NCBI GenBank assembly: GCA_041879425.1
Contig: CP090854.1
Coordinates: 2,852,001 to 2,916,000 of the forward strand
DNA length: 64,000 nucleotides
Direction of reading: 5' to 3'
DNA from: Vibrio pomeroyi
Lineage (GTDB): Bacteria; Pseudomonadota; Gammaproteobacteria; Enterobacterales; Vibrionaceae
This document shows positions 19,630 to 27,934 of this stretch, piece by piece; the first letter of the stretch is position 1; every line of letters starts with the position of its first letter. The notes beneath the pieces were generated by a model, which ran no database searches, was not told the DNA's origin, and saw only the letters and a program-made list of their open reading frames with translations. A program made the position numbers and the translations under genes.

Positions 19630-20094
19630 TTATTTTGACTTGCGATTTACTGGTTCAACGTAGCTTAGGCTTGTATCCCAAGGTTGCTCAATCCATGTAT
19701 CTTGAGCGATATCTACGATGTACTCGTCTAGTAGGTGTGCGCCAGATGGTTTTGCACATACTGCGATCAGTTTCGCTTTCGGGTACATTTCGCGAAGCTT
19801 GCGTGCAGTGTCACCACTGTCCACTAGGTCTTCAACGATTAGGAAGCCTTCGCCGTCACCTTCAGGTGCTTTAACTACTGTCATATCACGTTGGTGATCG
19901 TGGTCGTAGCTAGAAATACAAATCGTATCTACGTGACGAATGCCTAGCTCACGAGCCAAGATTGCACCAGGAACCAAACCACCACGGCTTACCGCCCAGA
20001 TACCTTTCCACTGCTCTGCTGGCATTTGCTTTTCAGCTAGTTGACGGCAGTAAGTCTGCATGTTGTCCCAAGTGATAACGAATTTGTTGCTCAT
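19630..20094 (-). CDS. gpt: Gpt, xanthine-guanine phosphoribosyltransferase
   Basis: Converts guanine, xanthine and hypoxanthine to nucleotides with PRPP. 154 residues. The PRPP-binding loop [11 protein letters not shown] spans 87-97, and [16 protein letters not shown] lies at 36-51. It lies 84 bases after the purine permease on the same strand with no terminator between them, so uptake and salvage are probably co-transcribed. Confidence 0.96.
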   Translation of the reverse strand: MSNKFVITWDNMQTYCRQLAEKQMPAEQWKGIWAVSRGGLVPGAILARELGIRHVDTICISSYDHDHQRDMTVVKAPEGDGEGFLIVEDLVDSGDTARKLREMYPKAKLIAVCAKPSGAHLLDEYIVDIAQDTWIEQPWDTSLSYVEPVNRKSK

Positions 20095-20178
20095 AGTATA
20101 AAACCTAATAATTTTGTCATGTTATTAGAGGCTATGTCGTGCATAGCCCCTTCAGCGATTAAGCAGAAATCTAGACGA

Positions 20179-21468
20179 TTAAGCGAAAATGTATTTAAGA
20201 ATAAAGATAGCCGACATTACCCACACAGCAGGTGAAACGTCGCGACCTTTACCACTTAGCAGCTTAATTGCAGCGTAAGCGATGAAACCTAGTGAGATAC
20301 CCTCAGCGATAGAGTACGTCAGCGGCATTAGCAGACATGTTACCACGACTGGTGCAGCTTCCGTAAGATCACGCCAATCAATGCCAACTAGGCCAGACAT
20401 CATCAGAATTGCTACATAGAAAAGCGCGCCTGATGTTGCGTAAGCCGGAATCATACCTGCAAGTGGCGAGAAGAAAAGAGCCAGTAGGAATAAGATACCA
20501 ACAACAACCGCTGTTAGACCTGTACGACCACCTTCAGCGACACCTGCAACACTCTCTACATAAGAAGTTGTGTTTGATGTACCTAGCAATGCACCAATAG
20601 ACGTTGCTGTAGAGTCAGCAAGCAGTGCTTTGTTTAGACGAGGAAGTTTACCGTCTTCTTTGATTAGGTTTGCCTTCGTTGCAACACCCACTAGCGTACC
20701 CGCAGTATCGAACAAATCGACGAACAAGAATGCGAATACTACTGAAATCATACCGATTTCAAATACAGCAGAGAAATCAAGCTGCATGAACGTAGGAGCT
20801 AGGCTTGGTGGTGTAGACATGATGCCGCCGTATTGAACGTCACCAATAATAATACCAAGAGCCGTGATCGCTAGAATCGCAATCATTACTGCGCCTTTCA
20901 CACCACGGTGAACAAGAGCAATCGTAAGGAAGAAGCCTAATGAACCTAGGATAGGAGCAATCGCAGTAATGTCGCCCAGAGATACTTTAGTTGCTGGGTT
21001 AGAAACAACGATGCCAGCATTGCTCAGTGCAATAAACGCTAGGAAAAGACCGATACCCGCAGAGATACCAACACGTAGAGACATAGGAATCGAGTTGATA
21101 ATCCATTCACGGATCTTAAAGATACTTAAGAAAATGAAGATTACGCCTGATACGAAAACCGCAGCCAGAGCAACTTGCCACGTATAACCCATACCCATAA
21201 CTACTGCGTAGGTAAAGAATGCGTTCAAACCCATACCTGGTGCTTGAGCGATTGGGTAGTTAGCAACAAAGCCCATGATGAAACAGCCGATAGCAGCCGC
21301 TAAACAGGTTGCTACAAATACAGCGCCATGGTCCATACCAGCATCAGCTAGAATCATTGGGTTTACAAAAATGATGTAAGCCATTGTTAGGAAGGTTGTT
21401 AGACCTGCGATGATTTCAGTGCGCACATTGGTGCCGTTTTCACTGAGTTTGAATAGCTTTTCGAACAT
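20179..21468 (-). CDS. NCS2 (AzgA-type) guanine/hypoxanthine/adenine permease
   Basis: 429 residues, about 12-14 membrane segments, proton-coupled purine uptake across the inner membrane. The signatures NPMILADAGM, QAPGMGLNAFFTY, the FDTAGTLVGVATKANL segment and GTSNTTSYVESVAGVAEGGRTGLT are those of the AzgA/GhxP branch. Which purine is preferred cannot be read from sequence. A PurR-consensus site sits 23 bases upstream of the start, so repression by PurR is likely. Confidence 0.92.
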   Translation of the reverse strand: MFEKLFKLSENGTNVRTEIIAGLTTFLTMAYIIFVNPMILADAGMDHGAVFVATCLAAAIGCFIMGFVANYPIAQAPGMGLNAFFTYAVVMGMGYTWQVALAAVFVSGVIFIFLSIFKIREWIINSIPMSLRVGISAGIGLFLAFIALSNAGIVVSNPATKVSLGDITAIAPILGSLGFFLTIALVHRGVKGAVMIAILAITALGIIIGDVQYGGIMSTPPSLAPTFMQLDFSAVFEIGMISVVFAFLFVDLFDTAGTLVGVATKANLIKEDGKLPRLNKALLADSTATSIGALLGTSNTTSYVESVAGVAEGGRTGLTAVVVGILFLLALFFSPLAGMIPAYATSGALFYVAILMMSGLVGIDWRDLTEAAPVVVTCLLMPLTYSIAEGISLGFIAYAAIKLLSGKGRDVSPAVWVMSAIFILKYIFA

Positions 21469-21490
21469 TATCGAATCCTATAAGGGTAAA

Positions 21491-21506
21491 AAGTAAACGG
21501 TTGCGT
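21491..21506 (-). promoter_or_regulatory. PurR operator of the purine permease-gpt unit
   Basis: On the minus strand the site reads ACGCAACCGTTTACTT. This fits all defined positions of the PurR consensus ANGCAANCGNTTNCNT, just upstream of the permease start. Confidence 0.8.
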
Positions 21507-21875
21507 AATCGATTGGCTGTGGATTATAAAGTTATCAAATAACAAATTCCAGATAGAATTAAGGCTCTAATCGATATTTATCAGAATGCCGTATGAAACA
21601 AAGCGATTAAAAACGAAGTAATCACCAAGAAATAACCATAATAAACAGTTAATTAAAGCCATTTAGCCCAATAAAGAATGTTGGTTGCTTTTTCGACCAT
21701 CGGTTATTTTGATAGAGAATCTAGCCATTAAATTCTGAATTCAAACCCACAAGAGTTGTGTATTTTTCAACAGGATCAGTAATAAGGCGCAAATTGATAT
21801 TTTGGCGTTTAAAAAACAACCACGCAGAACAGCAGGAAAAGAGACAAGATAAAGCGGTTTGGAAAAGTAGCAGGC
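21507..21875. other. Spacer between the permease promoter and the small-peptide unit
   Basis: AT-rich DNA that should contain the permease promoter. A 73-codon minus frame (21741-21962) runs through the neighbouring terminator and looks random. Nothing else recognised. Confidence 0.5.
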
Positions 21876-21883
21876 AAAAAAAA

Positions 21884-21905
21884 CGCCACTCAAAACTGAG
21901 TGGCG
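21884..21905 (-). terminator. Strong terminator of the 28-residue peptide unit
   Basis: Perfect 9-bp stem CGCCACTCA / TGAGTGGCG with a 4-base loop. On the minus strand it is followed by eight T (A-run 21876-21883). It closes the short transcript that carries the 21990-22076 peptide gene. Confidence 0.88.
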
Positions 21906-21989
21906 GTAGAATCTGTCAACCAAAAGGGCTGTAAAAGAATTCCAATATATAGGGGTGAACAAAACTGTTCGAGTTACATGCTTACGGTA

Positions 21990-22076
21990 TTAGTAACCGA
22001 AGCTTGTAGGGTATGCAAAGTTGCTAGTGTAAACAGAGCTGTTAAGCCAGAACATTGCAGATGGTAAACCTTTCAT
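21990..22076 (-). CDS. Small protein of 28 residues, unknown function
   Basis: A complete short gene: ATG at 22076, TAA at 21990. The ribosome-binding sequence AAGGTGAT lies four bases before the ATG, clearly better than for many larger genes here. The peptide begins MKGLPSAMFW and ends YPTSFGY. It is rich in aromatic residues (three F, one W, three Y), has a single basic residue and no acidic ones, and is not a clear membrane helix. A terminator lies about 85 bases downstream and a promoter-like pair about 115 upstream, so it forms its own roughly 300-nt transcript. I do not recognise the family. It could be a small protein, a toxin-like or signalling peptide, or the coding part of a dual-function RNA. 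Confidence 0.6.
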   Translation of the reverse strand: MKGLPSAMFWLNSSVYTSNFAYPTSFGY

Positions 22077-22189
22077 AACTATCACCTTAATAAATCAATA
22101 AAAAACGAATTTGATTTCTCGGTTCCTTGGAGGCGATAAAACGGACTCATCCTTTGAGCATTTACTCTTCACTTCAGAAGTTGGTTATT

Positions 22190-22217
22190 AATATACCTCA
22201 AAGAAAAAAGATTACAA
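22190..22217 (-). promoter_or_regulatory. Promoter candidate for the 28-residue peptide unit
   Basis: On the minus strand TTGTAA (22217-22212), 16 bases, then TATATT (22195-22190). It implies a leader of about 105 nt before the peptide ATG. Confidence 0.5.
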
Positions 22218-22302
22218 GTATTTTTTGCTTCAGGTCACACTTTTCGCCATTTATGGTTATTTTGCAAACTTAATTTTGTAATTAAATTACAGAATAGACT
22301 TA

Positions 22303-22318
22303 AACAAACGTTTGCTTG
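22303..22318. promoter_or_regulatory. LacI/PurR-family operator-like palindrome upstream of pepD
   Basis: AAACAAACGTTTGCTT contains the perfect palindrome CAAACGTTTG with the central CpG typical of LacI-family sites. It misses the PurR consensus at one position. It lies 215 bases before pepD and about 85 before the small-peptide promoter, so either could be the target. Confidence 0.5.
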
Positions 22319-22532
22319 CACCATTTATAAGCATCAACGCACTTATTTAAGATCAAATGACCAAGATGGCGTTCAAAATTTGAGGCATTTCAGGTTTAGA
22401 AGTGCTACTCGTCAAAACACTCTAGTGGTATGCTGTTGCCATCAAAATAGACCCATATTTTAGATTTTTGTTCTAAGTTTTTACCTATAAAAATCCTAAA
22501 TATATGGTTATTAAATAAAAAAGGAGTCATCC

Positions 22533-24005
22533 GTGTCTGAATTCCATTCTGAGATCAGTAAATTATCCCCTGCCCCTATTTGGCAGTTCTTCGATAAGAT
22601 TTGCTCAATCCCACACCCTTCAAAGCATGAAGAAGAGCTTGCTCAATACATTATTGCTTGGGCAACAGAGCAAGGCCTAGATGTACGTCGTGACCCAACG
22701 GGCAACGTATTCATCAAGAAGCCAGCAACGCCGGGTATGGAAAACAAAAAAGGTGTGGTGCTACAAGCTCACATCGATATGGTTCCACAAAAGAACGAAG
22801 ACACCGTTCATGACTTCGCTAAAGATCCAATCCAACCATACATCGATGATGAGTGGGTTACAGCAAAAGGCACAACGCTTGGCGCTGATAACGGCATGGG
22901 CATGGCTTCTTGTTTGGCAGTACTTGCTTCAAACGAAATCAAGCACGGCCCTATCGAAGTTCTACTAACAGTAGACGAAGAAGCAGGCATGACAGGCGCT
23001 TTCGGTCTTGAAGCGGGTTGGTTAGAAGGCGATATCCTTCTTAACACCGATTCTGAGCAAGAAGGTGAAGTGTACATGGGTTGTGCTGGCGGTATCGACG
23101 GCGCAATGACATTCGATGTGGCACGTAACGCAGTTCCTGCTGGCTTCGTAACACGTAAGCTAACGCTAAAAGGCCTTAAAGGCGGTCACTCTGGTTGTGA
23201 CATCCACACTGGTCGTGCAAACGCGAATAAACTGCTTGCTCGCTTCCTAGCTGGTCACGCGAAAGAACTAGACCTACGCATCGTAGAGTTCAAAGGTGGT
23301 AGCCTTCGTAACGCGATTCCTCGTGAAGGCTTCGTAACGGTTGCTGTACCTGCTGCAAACCAAGAGAAACTGGCTTCGCTATACAACTACTACACAGAGC
23401 TTCTTTCAACAGAGCTAGGTAAAGTAGAAGACAGCATTGTTACTTTCAACGAAGAAGCTTCGGTTGAAATGGGCGCTCTAGCAGCAGCAGACCAAGCTCG
23501 CTTTATCGCTGCACTAAACGCTGCGCCAAACGGCGTGATTCGTATGAGTGACGAGATCGAAGGTGTTGTTGAAACCTCTCTAAACGTTGGTGTTATCACA
23601 ACAGAAGAGAACTCAATCACTGTACTTTGCCTGATTCGTTCTCTGATCGACTCTGGTCGTAAGCAAGTTGAAGGCATGCTGAACTCTGTTGCTGAACTAG
23701 CAGGCGCGAACATCGCGTTCTCTGGCGCTTACCCAGGTTGGAAGCCAGACGCTGATTCAGAAATCATGCACATCTTCCGCGACATGTACGAAGGTATCTA
23801 CGGTCACAAACCAAACATCATGGTTATCCATGCTGGTCTTGAGTGTGGCCTATTCAAAGAACCTTACCCGAACATGGATATGGTATCTTTCGGCCCAACG
23901 ATCAAGTTCCCTCACTCTCCAGATGAGAAAGTGAAGATCGACACCGTTGAGCTATTCTGGAACCAAATGGTTGCGCTGCTAGAAGCAATTCCAGAAAAAG
24001 CATAG
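22533..24005 (+). CDS. pepD: PepD, aminoacyl-histidine dipeptidase (carnosinase, M20C)
   Basis: Zinc peptidase that cleaves Xaa-His and many other dipeptides in the cytoplasm. 490 residues. Metal ligands and catalytic residues are visible: His80 and Asp82 in LQAHIDMVPQ, Asp119 in LGADNGMGMA, and Glu149/Glu150 in TVDEEAGMTG. The start codon is GTG at 22533 with AAGGAG six bases upstream. It is followed by a strong terminator shared with the convergent lipoprotein gene. Confidence 0.96.
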   Translation: MSEFHSEISKLSPAPIWQFFDKICSIPHPSKHEEELAQYIIAWATEQGLDVRRDPTGNVFIKKPATPGMENKKGVVLQAHIDMVPQKNEDTVHDFAKDPIQPYIDDEWVTAKGTTLGADNGMGMASCLAVLASNEIKHGPIEVLLTVDEEAGMTGAFGLEAGWLEGDILLNTDSEQEGEVYMGCAGGIDGAMTFDVARNAVPAGFVTRKLTLKGLKGGHSGCDIHTGRANANKLLARFLAGHAKELDLRIVEFKGGSLRNAIPREGFVTVAVPAANQEKLASLYNYYTELLSTELGKVEDSIVTFNEEASVEMGALAAADQARFIAALNAAPNGVIRMSDEIEGVVETSLNVGVITTEENSITVLCLIRSLIDSGRKQVEGMLNSVAELAGANIAFSGAYPGWKPDADSEIMHIFRDMYEGIYGHKPNIMVIHAGLECGLFKEPYPNMDMVSFGPTIKFPHSPDEKVKIDTVELFWNQMVALLEAIPEKA

Positions 24006-24069
24006 TTCAAACCATTGTGTTTTCGATAGATAGGATTTCACGGTAAATACTATTCATCGACACAAAATA

Positions 24070-24098
24070 AAACAGGTACTCAATGAGTACCTGTTTTT
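24070..24098. terminator. Bidirectional terminator between pepD and the DUF3332 gene
   Basis: Stem AACAGGTACT / AGTACCTGTT with a small loop and a T-run on the right, placed between convergent genes. Confidence 0.82.
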
Positions 24099-24127
24099 GT
24101 ATCTAAGCTTTGCGATCAGCTAAAACA

Positions 24128-24667
24128 TTAAGCGCGTGAAGCTGCGTAGCTCTCTAGCTCATCAATTGAAGTTTGTGCCACAACTTCGCCATCGATGAAG
24201 TACGTCACCATCTCGCCATCACGAACACCGATTAACGTCGCACGCTCACCAGACTGGTAAGTAATGTCCATTTGGATCGTGTTTTCATCAATCTGCTGCA
24301 TTTGACCTTTCTCGATCACATCTGCACTCGTGATAGGACCAACAGGTGCTTCCGTCAGAGACGGATCCAACTGATGGTTGATGTCTAGGTAAGTGTCAGT
24401 CTTTGTATCAAAGATGTGAGGAGAACCAGTCAGTGGGTTGCTACCAGTCCAGAACTCTAGTGAGTTGAATACCAGGTAATCAGCAGCAACCGTTAGACCG
24501 TAAGCAGGTGCAAGTAGCATGTTCAAGCCACCACGTGCGTAACGGTTATCAACAGCCTTAACGTTGAACTTCATTAGGTAACCCGTTACTGCGTTACTAC
24601 CAACACAGCCAGATAAAGCGACAGAAACCACCGCCAGTGCAACGACTTTTGAAATTGTTTTTTTCAT
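24128..24667 (-). CDS. DUF3332-type lipoprotein
   Basis: 179 residues from the ATG at 24667. The start MKKTISKVVALAVVSVALSG followed by CVGSN is a lipoprotein signal with the acylated cysteine near residue 21; the longer frame upstream would bury this signal. The block GLNMLLAPAYGLTVAADYLVFNS and the WTGSNPLTGSPH stretch match the family known as DUF3332 in marine gammaproteobacteria. Function unknown; envelope location inferred. Confidence 0.78.
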   Translation of the reverse strand: MKKTISKVVALAVVSVALSGCVGSNAVTGYLMKFNVKAVDNRYARGGLNMLLAPAYGLTVAADYLVFNSLEFWTGSNPLTGSPHIFDTKTDTYLDINHQLDPSLTEAPVGPITSADVIEKGQMQQIDENTIQMDITYQSGERATLIGVRDGEMVTYFIDGEVVAQTSIDELESYAASRA

Positions 24668-24938
24668 TTTTATCTCGATATTTGAATTTGGCCGCCAAAA
24701 AATGGCGATGGATAATACCAAGTAAGCAAACAACAAATATCAGAGTTAAATCAATGTATTGTCAGGAAATTCACAATTTGAAACACCCTCTAATTCACCA
24801 AATCAAAAACGGAAACCAATTCTGAAGCCCCTTCATAAAAAACTTTTATCGTGACCGTAAAGTGATTGATTCGTACTAAAAATCAACGATTGATACATTC
24901 CGTGTTAACGAATTATCACCATGTTGAGAACAACCTAA

Positions 24939-25985
24939 ATGGCAAGACTAAAACCTAATCAACCATTCGAATTACTTGGTTATACTGTTCAGCCAGGACA
25001 ACGAATGGAGATTGAACTGCAAGCAGCTCAGCTTTACACGCACTCTCCACTTTCGATCCCGATTGAAATCATTCACGGTCGCCAAGCGGGCCCAACACTG
25101 ATGGTAAACGCGGCGATCCACGGCGATGAGCTAAACGGTGTTGAGATTGCTCGACAACTGACGAACGCTATCGATCCAAAGAAACTGAAGGGTACCTTGA
25201 TTGTTGTGCCTATCGTTAACGTGTTCGGCTTCATCCATAAGTCTCGTTACCTACCAGACCGTCGCGACCTAAACCGTTGCTTCCCAGGTAGTGAGAAAGG
25301 ATCGCTAACATCACGTATCGCTTACACTTTCTTCGAGAACGTGGCGAAGCACTGTGATTACATCTTGGATCTACACACGGGCGCGATTCACCGTACCAAT
25401 CTGCCACAGATTCGTGCAAACCTATCGAACCCAGAAACGATGCGCATCGCGAAAGCGTTCGCGACACCAGTGATTATTGATTCTCCACTGCGTGACGGTT
25501 CACTGCGTAGCGAAGCAGAAAAACTTGGTATTCCTGTATTAACTTACGAAGGTGGTGAAGCGCTGCGTTTCGATCACCTAGCGATTCGTGCTGGCTACTT
25601 GGGCATTCACCAAGTAATGAAAGAAATCGGCATGCTGCGCCCGAACCGTAAGAAGTTGCCAGAACCAGTATTGAGTAAATCAACCAGCTGGATCCGCGCG
25701 GAATCAGACGGCATCTTGCGTAATATGGTAAGACTGGGCGAACAGGTTGAAGCTGGGCAAACTCTGGCTTACATCAGTTCTCCGCTGGGTCACCAAGAAG
25801 GCCAAGTGATCACGACCAAAGGCGGTATCGTGATTGGTCAGCAGACTCTGCCTTTAGTAAACGAAGGTGATGCTGTGTTCCACATCGCTTACTTCAAGCA
25901 AGACGATGAAGAAGTGGGACAATCTGTAGAGAGCTACATAGAAGAAGTAGCAGAAGACGATTGGCTAACGGCGCTGAATAACTGA
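24939..25985 (+). CDS. Succinylglutamate desuccinylase/aspartoacylase-family metallohydrolase
   Basis: 348 residues. The zinc-binding motif HGDE at 61-64 and the third ligand His146 in DLHTGA are intact, and RRDLNRCFPG supplies the substrate arginines. The C-terminal part (about 235-320) is a biotinyl/lipoyl-like beta domain (ESDGILRNMVRLGEQVEAGQ). This is the general deacylase branch of AstE/AspA; no arginine-succinyl pathway genes are nearby, so the substrate is open. It may act on N-acyl amino acids. Confidence 0.85.
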   Translation: MARLKPNQPFELLGYTVQPGQRMEIELQAAQLYTHSPLSIPIEIIHGRQAGPTLMVNAAIHGDELNGVEIARQLTNAIDPKKLKGTLIVVPIVNVFGFIHKSRYLPDRRDLNRCFPGSEKGSLTSRIAYTFFENVAKHCDYILDLHTGAIHRTNLPQIRANLSNPETMRIAKAFATPVIIDSPLRDGSLRSEAEKLGIPVLTYEGGEALRFDHLAIRAGYLGIHQVMKEIGMLRPNRKKLPEPVLSKSTSWIRAESDGILRNMVRLGEQVEAGQTLAYISSPLGHQEGQVITTKGGIVIGQQTLPLVNEGDAVFHIAYFKQDDEEVGQSVESYIEEVAEDDWLTALNN

Positions 25986-26080
25986 TTAAAGCTTAAGAGA
26001 TCGACGTTAAAAGCGACAAGCCAAGGCTCAAGCTAAAACCGTCGGTCTTAGGCAAAATAGAAACGAACTCCACAAACGAA

Positions 26081-26117
26081 AAAGCCCCAATATAGGTGAC
26101 TATATTGGGGCTTTTTT
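26081..26117. terminator. Bidirectional terminator
   Basis: Perfect 14-bp stem AAAGCCCCAATATA / TATATTGGGGCTTT with a 6-base loop and seven T on the right, between the convergent AstE-like and DUF3622 genes. Confidence 0.9.
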
Positions 26118-26170
26118 TATAAGTCCCTTATCTTAAAATTAAGGAACCTATAAGTTAATCGTGCACCGAA

Positions 26171-26488
26171 TTATTCAGCGTCTTCTTGCTCTTCTGCACG
26201 AGCTTTAGCGCGTGCTTCACGTGCTTGCTCAGCTTTAAGCTCTTTAGTGTGACGCAGTTCGTCACGCTCTTTACGCTGTTCTGATTTACGCTCGTTACGT
26301 TCAGCTTGGTTTGCGATGAAAGATGCTAGCTCTTTCTCTGCCCACTCTTGTGCAAGAGCTTCAGTTTCGAAACCAGACTCACGCTTAGATACTGTTGTGC
26401 TGCGAGACGTTACTTGACGAGTAATCTCTGCACACCAACCGTTGCGTTTTTCTGTAAGGCGGATATCAAATTTTTTGTTCTTAGACAT
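26171..26488 (-). CDS. DUF3622-type small basic protein
   Basis: 105 residues. The N-terminal half (KKFDIRLTEKRNGWCAEITR, then TSRSTTVSKRESGFETEALA) is the DUF3622 pattern common in Vibrionaceae. The C-terminal half (about 60-105) is a highly charged Glu/Lys/Arg/Ala helix, probably coiled coil. The Shine-Dalgarno AGGAAA precedes the ATG. Function unknown. It diverges from adenine deaminase across a spacer with two palindromes. Confidence 0.7.
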   Translation of the reverse strand: MSKNKKFDIRLTEKRNGWCAEITRQVTSRSTTVSKRESGFETEALAQEWAEKELASFIANQAERNERKSEQRKERDELRHTKELKAEQAREARAKARAEEQEDAE

Positions 26489-26612
26489 GTTCTATTTTTT
26501 CCTAAGGGAGATCATTAAGGGATCGGTCAACTTTGATAACTCCATCTAAGTGAGCATCTTTTAACACCATCCCTTGGTAAGCGCGGTATTAGAGCACAAA
26601 TCAATGAATATT

Positions 26613-26630
26613 GCTGCAAATATTTGCAGC
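26613..26630. promoter_or_regulatory. Palindromic operator candidate 1
   Basis: GCTGCAAATATTTGCAGC is a perfect 18-bp palindrome in the 350-base divergent spacer between the DUF3622 and adenine deaminase genes. Confidence 0.6.
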
Positions 26631-26645
26631 GGATCACACTCCTAT

Positions 26646-26664
26646 GCTGCAAATCGTTTGCGGC
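26646..26664. promoter_or_regulatory. Palindromic operator candidate 2
   Basis: GCTGCAAATCGTTTGCGGC is a near-palindrome sharing GCTGCAAA / TTTGC with site 1 and starting 33 bases further on, about three helical turns. The GCAAA/TTTGC half-sites resemble PurR-type sites but the centres differ. Confidence 0.55.
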
Positions 26665-26838
26665 TCATTTCAATTCCTTAGCAAGCCTCTGTTCAGCACC
26701 AATTTCGGCACTGTTTTATCGACCACAATGAAATGAACTATGCTCAAACAGAGATAAATGAACCGCCTAAGACTTCATATTGTTAGGCACAAACATCTCA
26801 CCTACTCCGCCCATAATTAAAATAGCTAAGGAGTTGCT

Positions 26839-27849
26839 ATGGATAGCTTCATCAAAAATTTACCGAAGGTTGAGCTGCACTTACACATAGAAGGCACATT
26901 AGAACCAGAGCTGATGTTCGAGCTCGCCAAGCGAAATAACGTGTCGATTCCCTTTGAAAACCCAGACCAAGTGCGAGACGCATACCAATTCCACAATCTT
27001 CAGTCCTTTCTCGACATCTATTATCAAGGTGCCAACGTGCTGATCCACCAGCAAGATTTCTACGATCTGACGTGGGCTTACCTATTAAAATGCCAACAAG
27101 ATAACGTGGTTCACACTGAGATATTCTTCGACCCACAGACCCACACGGAACGCGGCATCGCTTTTGACACGATTGTAGGCGGCATTACCCAAGCACTAGA
27201 GCAAGCCACACAGGAACTCGGGATCAGCAGCCAACTTATCATGTGTTTTCTGCGTCATCTTGATGAAGACAGCGCGTTCGAGATACTCCAACAAGCCCTT
27301 CCTTACAAAGACAAAATCATTGCGGTTGGGCTAGATTCATCCGAGCAAGGCAACCCGCCAGAGAAGTTTAAACATGTCTTCCAAGAAGCCATCAATCAAG
27401 GATTTCTAACCGTCGCACACGCCGGAGAAGAAGGCCCCGCACAAAACATTATCGATGCGTTGAGCTTGTTGGGCATTACTCGAATTGACCATGGGGTTCG
27501 CTGTATCGAGGATGCTGAATTAGTCGAAGAGCTGGCAGCAAAGCGTGTTCCACTCACAGTCTGCCCGCTATCGAATACCAAGCTAAAAGTCTTCGATACC
27601 ATGCAAGACCACAACATTGTTGAACTGCTACGAAAAGGGCTGTGTGTCACCATCAATTCCGATGACCCTGCTTACTTTGGTGGCTACATGAATGACAACT
27701 TTCTAGCCGTGGCCAATACACACCCACTCACTCATCAAGAATTAGCGCAGTTCAGCATTAACGCCGTCGAGGCGAGCTTCATCTCCCCTCATGCCAAAGA
27801 AGACCTCATTACCCAAATACGCCAATATCTTGCAGCGAATAGTGAATGA
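26839..27849 (+). CDS. Adenine deaminase (adenosine deaminase superfamily)
   Basis: 336 residues. Zinc ligands His14 and His16 (VELHLHIEG), His194 and catalytic Glu197 (HAGEEG), and Asp275/Asp276 (NSDDPAYFGGY) are present. The sequence GLDSSEQGNPPEKF and the SDDPAYFGGYMNDNF segment place it in the adenine-specific, and not adenosine-specific, branch. It would turn adenine into hypoxanthine, which Gpt in this window can reuse. Ribosome-binding site AAGGAG is good. Confidence 0.87.
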   Translation: MDSFIKNLPKVELHLHIEGTLEPELMFELAKRNNVSIPFENPDQVRDAYQFHNLQSFLDIYYQGANVLIHQQDFYDLTWAYLLKCQQDNVVHTEIFFDPQTHTERGIAFDTIVGGITQALEQATQELGISSQLIMCFLRHLDEDSAFEILQQALPYKDKIIAVGLDSSEQGNPPEKFKHVFQEAINQGFLTVAHAGEEGPAQNIIDALSLLGITRIDHGVRCIEDAELVEELAAKRVPLTVCPLSNTKLKVFDTMQDHNIVELLRKGLCVTINSDDPAYFGGYMNDNFLAVANTHPLTHQELAQFSINAVEASFISPHAKEDLITQIRQYLAANSE

Positions 27850-27882
27850 TTTATTGGAGTGACCGTACTCTTCAACACGATC

Positions 27883-27913
27883 AAAAAAGGGAAGCTCAAC
27901 GCTTCCCTTTTTT
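27883..27913. terminator. Bidirectional terminator
   Basis: Perfect 13-bp stem AAAAAAGGGAAGC / GCTTCCCTTTTTT with a 5-base loop, between the convergent adenine deaminase and nnrS genes. Confidence 0.9.
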
Positions 27914-27934
27914 AATCAATAGGCTGAGATTAAC

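Noticed and set aside
21741..21962. 73-codon minus-strand frame
   Set aside because: Crosses the strong terminator of the small-peptide unit and lacks a ribosome-binding site.
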